A stretch of DNA of 41,547 nucleotides. Source: Akkermansia muciniphila (GTDB lineage: Bacteria; Verrucomicrobiota; Verrucomicrobiia; Chthoniobacterales; Chthoniobacteraceae). The position numbers and the translations under genes are program-made. The DNA is taken from positions 1-41,547 of the forward strand of contig CAMCIN010000004.1 of NCBI GenBank assembly GCA_945874745.1, given 5' to 3'. A model generated the notes under the pieces. The model searched no databases. It was not told where the DNA came from and saw only the letters and a list, made by a program, of their open reading frames with translations. Below, one piece after another: positions 17,386 through 27,110 of this stretch; position 1 is the stretch's first letter; each line of letters opens with the position of its first letter.

Positions 17386-19352
17386 CAGGCGTTCCCCAAG
17401 CGCGCCGCGGCGTCCTGCTGAATCCACTGCCACAGGCTTTCAAGCTGGGCGCGCACGGCGGGCTTCAAGGCCGCGAGATCCTCCGCGCTCAGGCTGGCGC
17501 CAGCCGGGGGCAGCGCCTTTGCAAACAGATAGAATTTGATCTTGGGCTCAGTCCCCGAAGGACGCACCGCAATCCGCCGCCCGTCGGCCAGCTCCAGGAT
17601 CAGCATGTTTTCCTTGGGGATGGGATCCCCCTCCACGTCGGTGAAGGATTCCGTCGCAAAGTTGCGCAGCCCGACGACCCGGGAGCCGTCTGCTTCCTGC
17701 GGCGGGTGCCCGGCGTAGGAAGCCGAGAGGCGGGCGATCTGCGCGGCGCCTTCCGCGCCCTCGAAAGTGAGTGAGCCGTTCTGCTCCTTAAAGTAGCCGT
17801 GCTTTGCGTACACCTCGTCCAGCAGTTCGGGGAGGGTCAGGCCTCGCGAATGCGCGTACGCGGCCACTTCGGCAAAAACGATGGTGGCGCCGTTGCCGTC
17901 CTTGTCGCGGACGAAGTCGGCGGCGCTGTAGCCGTAGCTTTCCTCTCCGCCGCAGACGTAATAACTGGAGTGCTCGAGCCTGGCCGCACGCGTCCGGGCC
18001 TCCGGCAGCGAGCGGTATTGGGCGCGGATTTCCGCGGGGAGCGCGTGTTCGTATTTGCCGAGCTTGGCGCCGATGTACTTGAAGCCGGTGAGGGTCTCCA
18101 CGCAACGCAGGCCATTGGCCGTGGCTATCTGCTTCTGGAGGTCCGTGGTCACGAAGGTCTTGATCAGTACGCAGCGCGCGGCGTTTTCTGCGGTGATCAC
18201 CCCCTGTTCCTTGAGCTTGAGCACGCGGTAATAGGCCATGAGCGAGCCGATTTCGTTGCCGCTCAAGAGCTCCATTTCGCCAGCCCGGTTGCGCACCGCC
18301 ACCCCCATCCGGTCGCAGTCCGGGTCGGTGGCGATGACCAGATCCGCCCCCTCCGCCCTGGCCTGCGCGATCGCAAGCGCGAGCGCCTCGGCGTTTTCGG
18401 GATTTGGGCTTTTGACCGTGGGAAAGCGCCCGTCGGCCACTTCCTGCGCCGCCACCGTCGAGTGGTGGAAGCCGAGTTTTGTGAGCATGGGACGAATGAT
18501 GGTGCCGCCTGTGCCGTGGATGGAGGTGTAGACACAATGGAGCTTGCCGGCGGCCGAGATCAGGGCCGGGTCCAGCACCAGGCTTTCGAGCCGGCTCATG
18601 TAGGCGGCGTCCGCCTCGGGCCCGAGGACGGTGATGGTGCCCTGTTCGGAAAGGGGCAGGGGGGTATAGCTGTCGGTGTCGAGCGCGTTGACTTTGGCGA
18701 TGATCCCGCTGGCGTGGGGCTCGACGACCTGCGCTCCCTGGTCAAAGTACACCTTGTACCCGTTGTCGTGCGGCGGATTGTGGCTGGCGGTCAGGACAAT
18801 GCCCGCCTGCGCGTTTTGCTCCCGCACCGTGAAGGAGAGCTGCGGGGTGGAGCGGGCCCCGGCGAACAGAAAAACATCCACTCCGTTTTCAGAAGCCACC
18901 TTTGCGCTTAGCGCCGAAAACTCTGGCGAAAAAAAGCGGGTGTCGTGGGCGACCGCCAGCGCGGGGCGGCCCGGCTTTCCCGAGAGGGCGTGGTACTCTT
19001 TGATGTAGGCGGCCAGTCCCTGGGTGGCGCGCGAGACGTTGAAGCTGTTCATCGCGTTCGTCCCTACGCAGGGGTGCTCGGGGCGGCCGAGCGCCTGTTC
19101 CCGGCCCCGTTCCGCGGCAGTGACCGTCCGGGCAATCGTGCGCCCGCGCAAGCCGCCGGTGCCGAAGGCGAGGGTGCGGAAAAATCGGTCGTTGAGCTCC
19201 GCCCAGGCCCCGGAGTCTACCAGTTCGGCGACGCTTGCATGCACGACTGGATCTGCCGAAGTCGACAGCAGTTTTTGCAGGTTGGCTGCGCTGCTTTCCA
19301 GGAGGGCGCCGGTTTGGACGGCTTCGGCGATGCGTTGGCTCAGATCGTTCAT
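17385..19352 (-). CDS. Phosphohexomutase (phosphoglucomutase/phosphomannomutase)
   Basis: This enzyme interconverts hexose 1- and 6-phosphates. From ATG 19352 it has 655 residues, longer than typical bacterial PMM/PGM (about 450-580). The phosphoserine loop is GIVLTASHNPPHDNGYK (Ser190), the metal-binding loop is ATDPDCDRMGVAV, the sugar-binding loop is GGEESYGY, and the phosphate-binding loop is VRPSGTEPKIKFY near the C-terminus. These are the four domains of alpha-D-phosphohexomutases of the PgcA/PGM2-like group. The upstream 43 codons in the track (MKPAQKGKASFG) are not family-like. It is translationally coupled to the hscB-like gene downstream. Confidence 0.92.
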   Translation of the reverse strand: MNDLSQRIAEAVQTGALLESSAANLQKLLSTSADPVVHASVAELVDSGAWAELNDRFFRTLAFGTGGLRGRTIARTVTAAERGREQALGRPEHPCVGTNAMNSFNVSRATQGLAAYIKEYHALSGKPGRPALAVAHDTRFFSPEFSALSAKVASENGVDVFLFAGARSTPQLSFTVREQNAQAGIVLTASHNPPHDNGYKVYFDQGAQVVEPHASGIIAKVNALDTDSYTPLPLSEQGTITVLGPEADAAYMSRLESLVLDPALISAAGKLHCVYTSIHGTGGTIIRPMLTKLGFHHSTVAAQEVADGRFPTVKSPNPENAEALALAIAQARAEGADLVIATDPDCDRMGVAVRNRAGEMELLSGNEIGSLMAYYRVLKLKEQGVITAENAARCVLIKTFVTTDLQKQIATANGLRCVETLTGFKYIGAKLGKYEHALPAEIRAQYRSLPEARTRAARLEHSSYYVCGGEESYGYSAADFVRDKDGNGATIVFAEVAAYAHSRGLTLPELLDEVYAKHGYFKEQNGSLTFEGAEGAAQIARLSASYAGHPPQEADGSRVVGLRNFATESFTDVEGDPIPKENMLILELADGRRIAVRPSGTEPKIKFYLFAKALPPAGASLSAEDLAALKPAVRAQLESLWQWIQQDAAARLGNA

Positions 19353-19526
19353 GTGTATTAAAGTTTGCGAATCGGCTTCACCGTGTAAACGCCAGAGGCA
19401 GGGCAATTGGTTCCGAAGGGGGTGGTTTTTCGCTCTCCCCCCTAGCCCGAAACTTGCTTTGCCCTTTTGCGCAGGCTTCAAGCCCGGCCGCCCCGCGCGG
19501 GCAGCCCGTCATTGTAAACTTTCATC

Positions 19527-19988
19527 ATGACCCACGAACAGCGTTTTAGCAGTCTTCAACTCCAACTCCCGCAAGCGCCAAAGCCCGTCGCCGTCTACCG
19601 GCCGCTGGTGGTCTGCCAGCAACTGGCCTATGTCTCGGGCCACGGCCCCGTCTGTCTGGACGGGAGCCTGATCCAGGGCAGGGTGGGGGCGGAACTGACC
19701 CTCGAGGAGGGCTACGCCGCGGCGCGGCAGGTGGGATTGGCGATTCTTTCCACGCTCAAGGCCTACTTTGGTTCTCTGGACAAAATTGCCCGCGTGGTGA
19801 AAGTACTGGGCATGGTCAATTCCGCTCCTGAATTTTACGAACATCCCAAGGTCATCAACGGTTGCAGCGAACTGTTTGCCCAGGTGTTCGGGGAGGAACA
19901 CGGCATCGGAGCGCGGAGTGCGGTCGGCATGGGGCCGCTGCCGGGGAACATCGCGGTGGAAATTGAAGTGATCTTTGAACTCGTATGA
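19527..19988 (+). CDS. RidA-family (YjgF/UK114) protein
   Basis: RidA proteins hydrolyse reactive enamines and imines, such as 2-aminoacrylate, released by PLP enzymes. This 153-residue protein has the family length and signatures: AYVSGHGPV, LTLEEGYAAARQ, the KIARVVKVLGMVNSAPEFYE strand-helix, and GARSAVGMGPLP followed by AVEIEVIFEL, in which the arginine is the expected carboxylate-binding residue. It belongs to a longer RidA subgroup rather than the archetype. Its stop overlaps the start of a PLP enzyme gene (ATGA at 19985-19988), a functional pairing consistent with enamine detoxification. Confidence 0.88.
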   Translation: MTHEQRFSSLQLQLPQAPKPVAVYRPLVVCQQLAYVSGHGPVCLDGSLIQGRVGAELTLEEGYAAARQVGLAILSTLKAYFGSLDKIARVVKVLGMVNSAPEFYEHPKVINGCSELFAQVFGEEHGIGARSAVGMGPLPGNIAVEIEVIFELV

Positions 19989-21100
19989 CGCCTTGGACTG
20001 AATGGATGCGGTTGGACAATGAGGACGAGGTGCCTTCGCCGGCGCTGGTGCTGCACATGGAAAGGGTGGAGCGCAACCTCGCCCAGATGCTGGCCATGAG
20101 CAGCGGGCCGGCGACGCTTCGGCCCCACGTAAAAACCCACAAGCTTCCCCAGATCGTGGCAATGCAAGTGGCCATGGGCATCACCAAGTGCAAGTGCTCC
20201 ACCATTGCGGAAGCCGAGATGGCCGCCACCGCAGGCGCGCTGGACATCCTCCTGGCGCTGCAGCCCGTGGGACCGGCCGTCGGCCGGTTTCTGCACCTGA
20301 TCCGCGCGTTTCCAGAGGTGCATTTCTCTGTGATTGTCGATTCCCCGCTGGTGGCGGCCGAGCTCAACCAGGCGGCCCTCGAAGCCGGCATCAGAATCGA
20401 GGCGTTGCTCGACTTGGATGTCGGCATGGGCCGTTCCGGAATCCTGCGCGGCGACCTTGCCGCCACCCTGTACGCCGAGATGAGCGAACTGCCCGGAATT
20501 CACGTCGGCGGGCTCCACGCCTACGACGGCCACATTCACCAAAGCGACGTCGGGGACCGCACCGAGGCCTGCAACCGTTCCTTTGAGGCGGTCGAATGGC
20601 TTCGCGGCCAGTTGCTCGCCTCCGGTTTTTCGGTCGCCAAAGTGGTGGCCGGAGGCACTCCCACTTTCCCAATGCACGCCCGCCGGGAAGGGGTGGAATG
20701 CAGTCCGGGTACCTCGGTGCTTTGGGACGCCGGCTACTCCAGAAAGCTGCCGGACTTGGAGTTTCTCCCAGCCGCCACGCTCCTGGCCCGGGTGGTGAGC
20801 CGGCCCGGGGTGGCCAGGCTCTGCCTCGATTTGGGGCACAAGGCCGTCGCCAGTGAAATGCCGCACCCCCGGGTGGTCTTCCCCGACCTGCCCGACGCCC
20901 GGGCCGTCATGCACAGCGAGGAGCACCTGGTGGTCGACACCGCCCGCGCCGCGCAGTTCCCGGTGGGCACCGTTGTGCACGGCATTCCGTGGCACATCTG
21001 TCCCACGGTCGCCCTCCACAGCGAGGTGGTTGTCGCCCGCGCCGGCCTCGCCTCGGACACCTGGCCGGTGGTTGCCCGCGCCCGCAGGATCACAATTTAA
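19985..21100 (+). CDS. D-threonine aldolase/D-serine dehydratase-like PLP enzyme
   Basis: This fold-type III PLP enzyme of 371 residues is in the alanine-racemase-N/DSD superfamily. The PLP lysine is Lys50 in RPHVKTHK. The barrel contains ALLDLDVGMGRSG and VVAGGTPTFP. Near the C-terminus the metal motif is His337-x-Cys339 (WHICPT). As I recall, eukaryotic D-serine dehydratases bind zinc with HxC while D-threonine aldolases use HxD, so D-serine dehydratase-type elimination is favoured. It is coupled to a RidA-family gene and followed by a dipeptidase gene. The substrate is unproven. Confidence 0.82.
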   Translation: MTPWTEWMRLDNEDEVPSPALVLHMERVERNLAQMLAMSSGPATLRPHVKTHKLPQIVAMQVAMGITKCKCSTIAEAEMAATAGALDILLALQPVGPAVGRFLHLIRAFPEVHFSVIVDSPLVAAELNQAALEAGIRIEALLDLDVGMGRSGILRGDLAATLYAEMSELPGIHVGGLHAYDGHIHQSDVGDRTEACNRSFEAVEWLRGQLLASGFSVAKVVAGGTPTFPMHARREGVECSPGTSVLWDAGYSRKLPDLEFLPAATLLARVVSRPGVARLCLDLGHKAVASEMPHPRVVFPDLPDARAVMHSEEHLVVDTARAAQFPVGTVVHGIPWHICPTVALHSEVVVARAGLASDTWPVVARARRITI

Positions 21101-21138
21101 GGTGTCCTCTCGGTGTCCTCCGCTGAGGCAGAGGTGTG

Positions 21139-21209
21139 ATCCACAGATTTCGCAGATGTGAGAAATGTTTTATGTTTTTTTATCTGCGGCATCTGTGCGA
21201 TCTGCGGAT
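21139..21209 (+). repeat. CAGAT 9-nt-phased repeat element, copy 3
   Basis: Termini ATCCACAGAT and ATCTGCGGAT bound a 71-bp element. The right arm shows three clean 9-nt units (ATCTGCGGC, ATCTGTGCG, then ATCTGCGGAT). The centre is T-rich (GTTTTATGTTTTTTT). It lies between the D-serine dehydratase-like gene and the dipeptidase gene and is preceded by GTG as in copies 1, 4 and 5. Confidence 0.88.
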
Positions 21210-21242
21210 ACAGCTTTGAAAGCCTCAGCCCCCCTTTGAACT

Positions 21243-22364
21243 ATGCTCCTCATTGACGCGCATCTGGACCTCGCAATCAACGCCATCGAATGGAACCGAG
21301 ACCTGACCTGCCCGGTGGACGCTATCCGTGCGACGGAAGCGCATCTGACCGACAAGCCCGACCGCGGCCGCGGGACGGTCAGTCTGCCGGAGTTGCGGCG
21401 GGCCGGGATCGGGGTGTGTGTCGCCACGCAGTTGGCGCGGGTCGAGCTGGATGCGTGGAGTCCCATCAAGGGTTGGCGCTCGCAGGCGCAGGCCTGGGCG
21501 ATGACGCAGGCCCAGCTTTCGTGGTACCGCGCCATGGAGGAGGCGGGGGAGATGGTCCAGATTCGGGATGCCGCCGCCCTCACCGCGCAGGTCGCCAACT
21601 GGGAGGCCGCGTTGGAACGCAAGGACGGCTCGCACCTAAAGCTGCCCGTGGGGTACGTGCTTTCTTTGGAGGGGGCAGATTCCCTTGTCTCGTTGGATCA
21701 CCTGCACCGCGCCCACGCTGACGGGCTTCGGGCGATCGGCCCCGCCCACTACGGCCCGGGTGTGTACGCCAACGGCACCGACTCCACGGGCCGGCTCAAC
21801 GAAAAGGGGCTCGCCTTGCTGCAGGAGGCGGCTGGGCTCGGGTTGATTCTGGATGCGACCCACCTGTGTGATGACGCGTTTTTCCAGGCTATGGACCTGT
21901 ATCAGGGCCCTGTTTGGGCGAGCCACCACAATTGCCGGGCCCTTGTCCCCCACAACCGCCAGCTCAGCGATGAAATGATCCTCGCTCTGGCACGGCGCGA
22001 CGCCGTTATCGGCGTGGCGTTTGACGCCTGGATGCTGGCTCCCAATTGGGTGCGGGGGCAGACGACCCCCGAGGCCGCCGGGGTGAGCCTCCAGACGGTG
22101 GCCGACCACATCGACCACATCTGCCAGGTGGTCGGCTCCGCGCTGCACGTGGGCATCGGGTCGGATTTGGACGGTTGCTTTGGCACCGAACAGACGCCCC
22201 GGGATCTGAATACCATCTTTGACCTGACGCGGCTCCCCGCAGTGCTCGCGGAACGGGGCTACTCCCCCACGGACGTCTGGACGATTCTGTGCGGAAACTT
22301 TCTCCGCAAGCTCGGCGAGTCGCTTCCCGAAGGCAGCCCCCGGAGCTTCCCCCAGAACCCGTGA
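21243..22364 (+). CDS. M19-family dipeptidase (renal dipeptidase-like)
   Basis: This zinc dipeptidase of 373 residues belongs to family M19, which cleaves dipeptides and tolerates a D-residue at the C-terminus. Metal ligands are visible: His7 and Asp9 in DAHLDL (usually DGHNDL), the bridging Glu in SLEGADS, and the His residues in DATHLCD and ASHHNCR. VGIGSDLDGC is the substrate-side motif. No signal peptide is present, so it is probably cytoplasmic despite the name membrane dipeptidase. Its position after the D-amino-acid-type PLP enzyme suggests salvage of D-amino acids from peptides. Confidence 0.88.
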   Translation: MLLIDAHLDLAINAIEWNRDLTCPVDAIRATEAHLTDKPDRGRGTVSLPELRRAGIGVCVATQLARVELDAWSPIKGWRSQAQAWAMTQAQLSWYRAMEEAGEMVQIRDAAALTAQVANWEAALERKDGSHLKLPVGYVLSLEGADSLVSLDHLHRAHADGLRAIGPAHYGPGVYANGTDSTGRLNEKGLALLQEAAGLGLILDATHLCDDAFFQAMDLYQGPVWASHHNCRALVPHNRQLSDEMILALARRDAVIGVAFDAWMLAPNWVRGQTTPEAAGVSLQTVADHIDHICQVVGSALHVGIGSDLDGCFGTEQTPRDLNTIFDLTRLPAVLAERGYSPTDVWTILCGNFLRKLGESLPEGSPRSFPQNP

Positions 22365-22581
22365 GCGCCAGAATGACAGGGCATCGTGCCGGTGGTGCTG
22401 GTGGCTGCGGGCTGCGGCCGGTTGGTTTCTCCTGCCGGGGGCGCTGACGCCTTCGGCGGTGGCGCTGGCCTGGGCCTGAGCCGGCCCAGCGCGCCGAGTG
22501 TTTGCGGGCCGCATTCTGGCATGATCGCTGCTTCGCATGGCCCCGTTCCCGACCTTTCACATACCCAAGATAAACTGCTCC

Positions 22582-23604
22582 ATGAGTGACACCATCGCCC
22601 CGAAGAAGTCGTCCCTCCGCTCGATGTTCACCGATTACACGGATTCTAACTTTCTCCGTTGGCAGGGTTTTCTTAATTTTTTGATCTTTGTTTCTTGCGT
22701 CACCATGGCGCTGGAGACGGTCCAACCTTTCGCCACGGAGCAGGCCTGGTTCATTACAGGAGTGGAGGTCGTGGCCGTCGCCTTTTTCACCCTCGATTAC
22801 CTGGCCAACCTTTATTTCGCCAAGGACAGGATAAGGTACTTCTTCAGTTTTTGGGGAATGGTGGATCTGCTGTCCATTCTGCCCAGTTACCTGTTGCTGA
22901 TGGATTTCACCGCCCTCCGCGGGGCCAAGGTGTTCCGCCTGCTGCGCGTGGTCCGGGTGCTGCGGGTGCTCAAGATTGCACGCATGGCGCTCCAGCAAAT
23001 GAGCATTCCTGGCAACAAGGGCAACCCGATCGTGGCCAACCTCCGGATCTATCTGATCGCGCTGTTCTCGGTCATGATGATCTCGAGCACCCTCATGTAT
23101 CACTTCGAGGGAGGGCTTTACACTAAGGAAGTCATGGAGGCAGGCCAGGCGGAGCTCGACGCTAAGCTGGCGCAGGATCCTGCCGCTAAGGAACTCCCCG
23201 AGGAGGAGCGAAAGTTTGTTCCCAGCGACCCGGTCGGCGGGCAACCGGTGCCCGTGGACAAACACTTCTTCACCTCGATTCCGGCGGCGATGTGGTGGTG
23301 CATTGTGACGCTCACCACGACCGGTTACGGGGACATGTATCCGGTCAGCTTCGGGGGCCGGGTCGTTGCCGGCGTCACTATGCTGCTGGGGTTGGTGCTC
23401 TTTGGGATCCTCATGAACATTGTGGGCAAGACGCTCATGGTGCTCCTCTTTGGGGAGCAGACGGATGACGGGCAAGGCGGCCACGGCCAGGAGGCCATGG
23501 TCAAATCGATTCTGGCCATGGGCCTGATCAGCGGGATCCAGTACGACGAACTGCTCGCGCTGCCCGCCGAGGAGTTCAAGCGCAGGATCCGCCACGGACT
23601 CTAG
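22582..23604 (+). CDS. Voltage-gated (Kv-type) potassium channel
   Basis: This 340-residue six-helix channel has S1-S4 at residues 28-135. S4 carries positive charges at every third position (KVFRLLRVVRVLRVLKIAR, 116-134). The pore has selectivity filter TTTGYGD (245-251), then S6. The loop between S5 and the pore helix (about 178-228) is an unusual charged turret of roughly 50 residues, much longer than in KvAP. The short C-terminal tail ends DELLALPAEEFKRRI; no CNB or RCK domain is seen. The start is ATG 22582 (MSDTIAPKKS); the earlier track start adds 15 residues. It sits alone between the dipeptidase gene and hprK. Confidence 0.9.
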   Translation: MSDTIAPKKSSLRSMFTDYTDSNFLRWQGFLNFLIFVSCVTMALETVQPFATEQAWFITGVEVVAVAFFTLDYLANLYFAKDRIRYFFSFWGMVDLLSILPSYLLLMDFTALRGAKVFRLLRVVRVLRVLKIARMALQQMSIPGNKGNPIVANLRIYLIALFSVMMISSTLMYHFEGGLYTKEVMEAGQAELDAKLAQDPAAKELPEEERKFVPSDPVGGQPVPVDKHFFTSIPAAMWWCIVTLTTTGYGDMYPVSFGGRVVAGVTMLLGLVLFGILMNIVGKTLMVLLFGEQTDDGQGGHGQEAMVKSILAMGLISGIQYDELLALPAEEFKRRIRHGL

Positions 23605-23610
23605 GGGGTG

Positions 23611-23677
23611 ATCCGCAGATGGCGCAGATTTGACAGATGTTCTTTCGTGGTTTTCCCGACTGCTTTAAATCTGTAGG
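23611..23677 (+). repeat. CAGAT 9-nt-phased repeat element, copy 4 (decayed right arm)
   Basis: The left arm is intact: ATCCGCAGAT, GGCGCAGAT, TTGACAGAT in 9-nt phase, followed by a T-rich centre. The right arm is reduced to one ATCTGTAGG unit and lacks the terminal ATCTGCGGAT. It starts seven bases after the channel gene stop. Confidence 0.8.
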
Positions 23678-23726
23678 TTTTGAGCGTAAATTTCTGAGTT
23701 AGGGTTTTACGGGCTTTTTTGGGCAA

Positions 23727-23753
23727 CTGCGAGTTCCCCCACCTAAACTCGGG
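23727..23753 (+). repeat. Paired 27-nt motif, copy B
   Basis: CTGCGAGTTCCCCCACCT followed by AAACTCGGG matches copy A (6017-6043) in 22 of 27 positions. CGAGTT and AACTCG can form a 6-bp hairpin. Like copy A it follows a CAGAT element, here by 50 bp, and is preceded by a GCTTTTTTGG run comparable to GCTCTCTTGG at copy A. Confidence 0.5.
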
Positions 23754-24031
23754 GCTAATTAACAGAGAACATGCCCTTTCATCTGAGGATGACTGCCAGG
23801 TCCATTTGGAGTGAGCTTTCGGAGTGAGCTAGTGGATACCCACCGAAAACAGCGGGGAACCAGCGGTTTATTCAGAAAGGGCCGACGGCAAGGACCTAGG
23901 GAGTGGCGCCCCGCAGCAGGCACCGCCGCGAGGGCGTTCCGGAGCGCCGGGCGGGACTTCCCCGAGTGCGGCAGTTCCCAGCGGTAGCGCTTGGTCTTGC
24001 AGGAGGGGCGGGGGGCGTGGAGGCTCTTTCC

Positions 24032-25000
24032 ATGGACAAACCCGACCCCGTCTATTCTGCCATCCCCGTGGGAGCGTTCTTCGAGCGCCATGGGGCGGCT
24101 CTGAAAATGGAGCGCCTGGACCATTCCTCGATCGGCATGGAACGGGAAATCCGGGAGCCGACGCTTAATCGGCCGGGGTTGGCGCTGTCGGGTTTCTTCA
24201 CCTACTTTGCCGAAAAACGGATTCAGGTGTTTGGGGCCGCGGAGCTGTCGTATTTGGGGAGCTTGAACGTGGTGGAAGCCCAGGGGCGTTGCCGTTCGTT
24301 GTGCGGGCGCCCGATTCCCTGCATCGTGATTGCGCGGGGGTTTGAGCCGCCGGCCTATCTTTTGGGGGAGGCGGCGGCGGCCGGCATCGCGGTGTTCATC
24401 AGCCAGATGGTGACGATGAACTTTTTGAATGCGGCGACGATCGCCCTTTCGCACGAGTTTGCTCCTTCCAAGAGCGAGTACGGCTCCATGGTGGACATTC
24501 TGGGGGTGGGGACGCTGATCCGAGGCTCGAGCGGGATCGGCAAAAGCGAGTGCGTGCTGGGGTTGTTGGAGCGGGGACACAGCCTGGTGAGCGACGACAT
24601 CACCCGGTACCGCGCGATCGAAGGCAGCGAGTTGCTGGGGACGTCCCCCGATCTGACGCGGCACCACATGGAGGTGCGGGGGCTCGGGGTGATCAACGTG
24701 ATGTCGATCTTCGGGGTGGGGAGCGTGCGCCTGGAGAAGCGGCTGGATCTGGTGGTCACGTTGCGGGACTGGGCGGAAATGGAGGATGTGGACCGGACCG
24801 GGCTGGACCAAAGCTATTTTGAGATCCTGGGGGTGCGGGTGCCGCACGTGACAATTCCCGTGCGGACTGGGCGGGATCTGGCGCGCTTGGTGGAGGTTGC
24901 CGCGCTGGATCAGAAGCTCAAGGGGATGGGGCACCACAGCGCGCAGGAGTTCAACGAGCGGCTGCTGGCGTTAATGCAGCAAAAGGGGTCGTCAACCTGA
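24032..25000 (+). CDS. hprK: HPr kinase/phosphorylase with His-to-Tyr change
   Basis: HprK phosphorylates and dephosphorylates the regulatory serine of HPr. From ATG 24032 it is 322 residues. The N-terminal HPr-binding domain is followed by the P-loop GSSGIGKSE (165-173), LVSDD (185-189) with the catalytic aspartate, and the family signature EVRGLGVINVM. The position of the conserved histidine of the IHGVLVD motif in Bacillus subtilis is Tyr150 (SEYGSMVD; codon TAC). That histidine takes part in catalysis in characterised enzymes, so activity may be altered. The gene precedes ptsH and ptsI by 36 bp. GGAGG nine bases upstream supports the start. Confidence 0.92.
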   Translation: MDKPDPVYSAIPVGAFFERHGAALKMERLDHSSIGMEREIREPTLNRPGLALSGFFTYFAEKRIQVFGAAELSYLGSLNVVEAQGRCRSLCGRPIPCIVIARGFEPPAYLLGEAAAAGIAVFISQMVTMNFLNAATIALSHEFAPSKSEYGSMVDILGVGTLIRGSSGIGKSECVLGLLERGHSLVSDDITRYRAIEGSELLGTSPDLTRHHMEVRGLGVINVMSIFGVGSVRLEKRLDLVVTLRDWAEMEDVDRTGLDQSYFEILGVRVPHVTIPVRTGRDLARLVEVAALDQKLKGMGHHSAQEFNERLLALMQQKGSST

Positions 25001-25036
25001 ACCTAGGTGCTATACTCCCGCGTTTTAACCCCAACC

Positions 25037-25300
25037 GTGACGAAAGACCTGACCATCCAAAACCGCCTGGGACTTCACGCGCGCCCCTCAGCCATGTTCG
25101 TGAAGACGTGCAACCGTTTTAAGTGCGAAATCTGGGTGGAAAAAGACGGGGAGAAGGTGAATGGGAAAAGCATCATGGGACTGATGATGCTCGCCGCCGG
25201 GCTCGGTTCGCTGCTGCGCGTCAGCTGCGAGGGGGAGGACGCTGAAAAGGCGATGCTTGAGATTGAGCAACTGCTTGCCAACAAGTTTCACGAAGACTGA
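25037..25300 (+). CDS. ptsH: Phosphocarrier protein HPr
   Basis: HPr carries phosphate from enzyme I on a histidine and is phosphorylated on serine by HprK. From GTG 25037 the protein is 87 residues, the usual length. The active-site His14 is in NRLGLHARPSA, and the regulatory Ser45 is in NGKSIMGLMML, matching His15 and Ser46 of well-known HPrs. The track starts at GTG 25007, which adds ten residues not seen in HPr. It lies between hprK and ptsI (24-bp gap), probably one operon. No Shine-Dalgarno sequence precedes either GTG. Confidence 0.93.
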   Translation: MTKDLTIQNRLGLHARPSAMFVKTCNRFKCEIWVEKDGEKVNGKSIMGLMMLAAGLGSLLRVSCEGEDAEKAMLEIEQLLANKFHED

Positions 25301-25324
25301 CCGGAAGGCTGCTCCGCGCCTGTT

Positions 25325-27088
<1,764 letters not shown>

Positions 27089-27094
27089 CAGTCG

Positions 27095-27110
27095 GCCCGC
27101 TCGGTCGGGC
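27095..27110. terminator. Small hairpin between convergent ptsI and hypothetical gene
   Basis: GCCCG and CGGGC can pair around a six-base loop in the 22-bp gap between two convergent genes. There is no T-run on either strand, so this is a weak candidate for a shared terminator. Confidence 0.28.

Larger units (their letters stand above)
23605..24031. other. Intergenic region between kv channel gene and hprK
   Basis: The first part holds CAGAT element copy 4 and copy B of the 27-nt motif. The remainder, about 23760-24031, shows no gene I can support: the in-frame extension of hprK and the antisense ORF are not family-like. I see no tRNA. The hprK start is preceded by GGAGG, one of the few Shine-Dalgarno-like sequences here. 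Confidence 0.5.

Noticed and set aside
19985-21100. Simple call of D-threonine aldolase
   Set aside because: The HxC rather than HxD metal motif and the RidA neighbour favour D-serine dehydratase-type chemistry, so the name is left open.
22365-22581. Structured RNA between the dipeptidase and channel genes
   Set aside because: GCCAGAATG and CATTCTGGC form a 9-bp inverted repeat about 135 bp apart with GC-rich sequence between, but no known RNA class was recognised and a single copy cannot be tested for covariation here.
22006-23595. 529-residue minus-strand ORF opposite the dipeptidase and channel genes
   Set aside because: It is a shadow: it runs through two recognisable genes and the intergenic gap, is rich in His, Arg and Pro, and has no domain signal.
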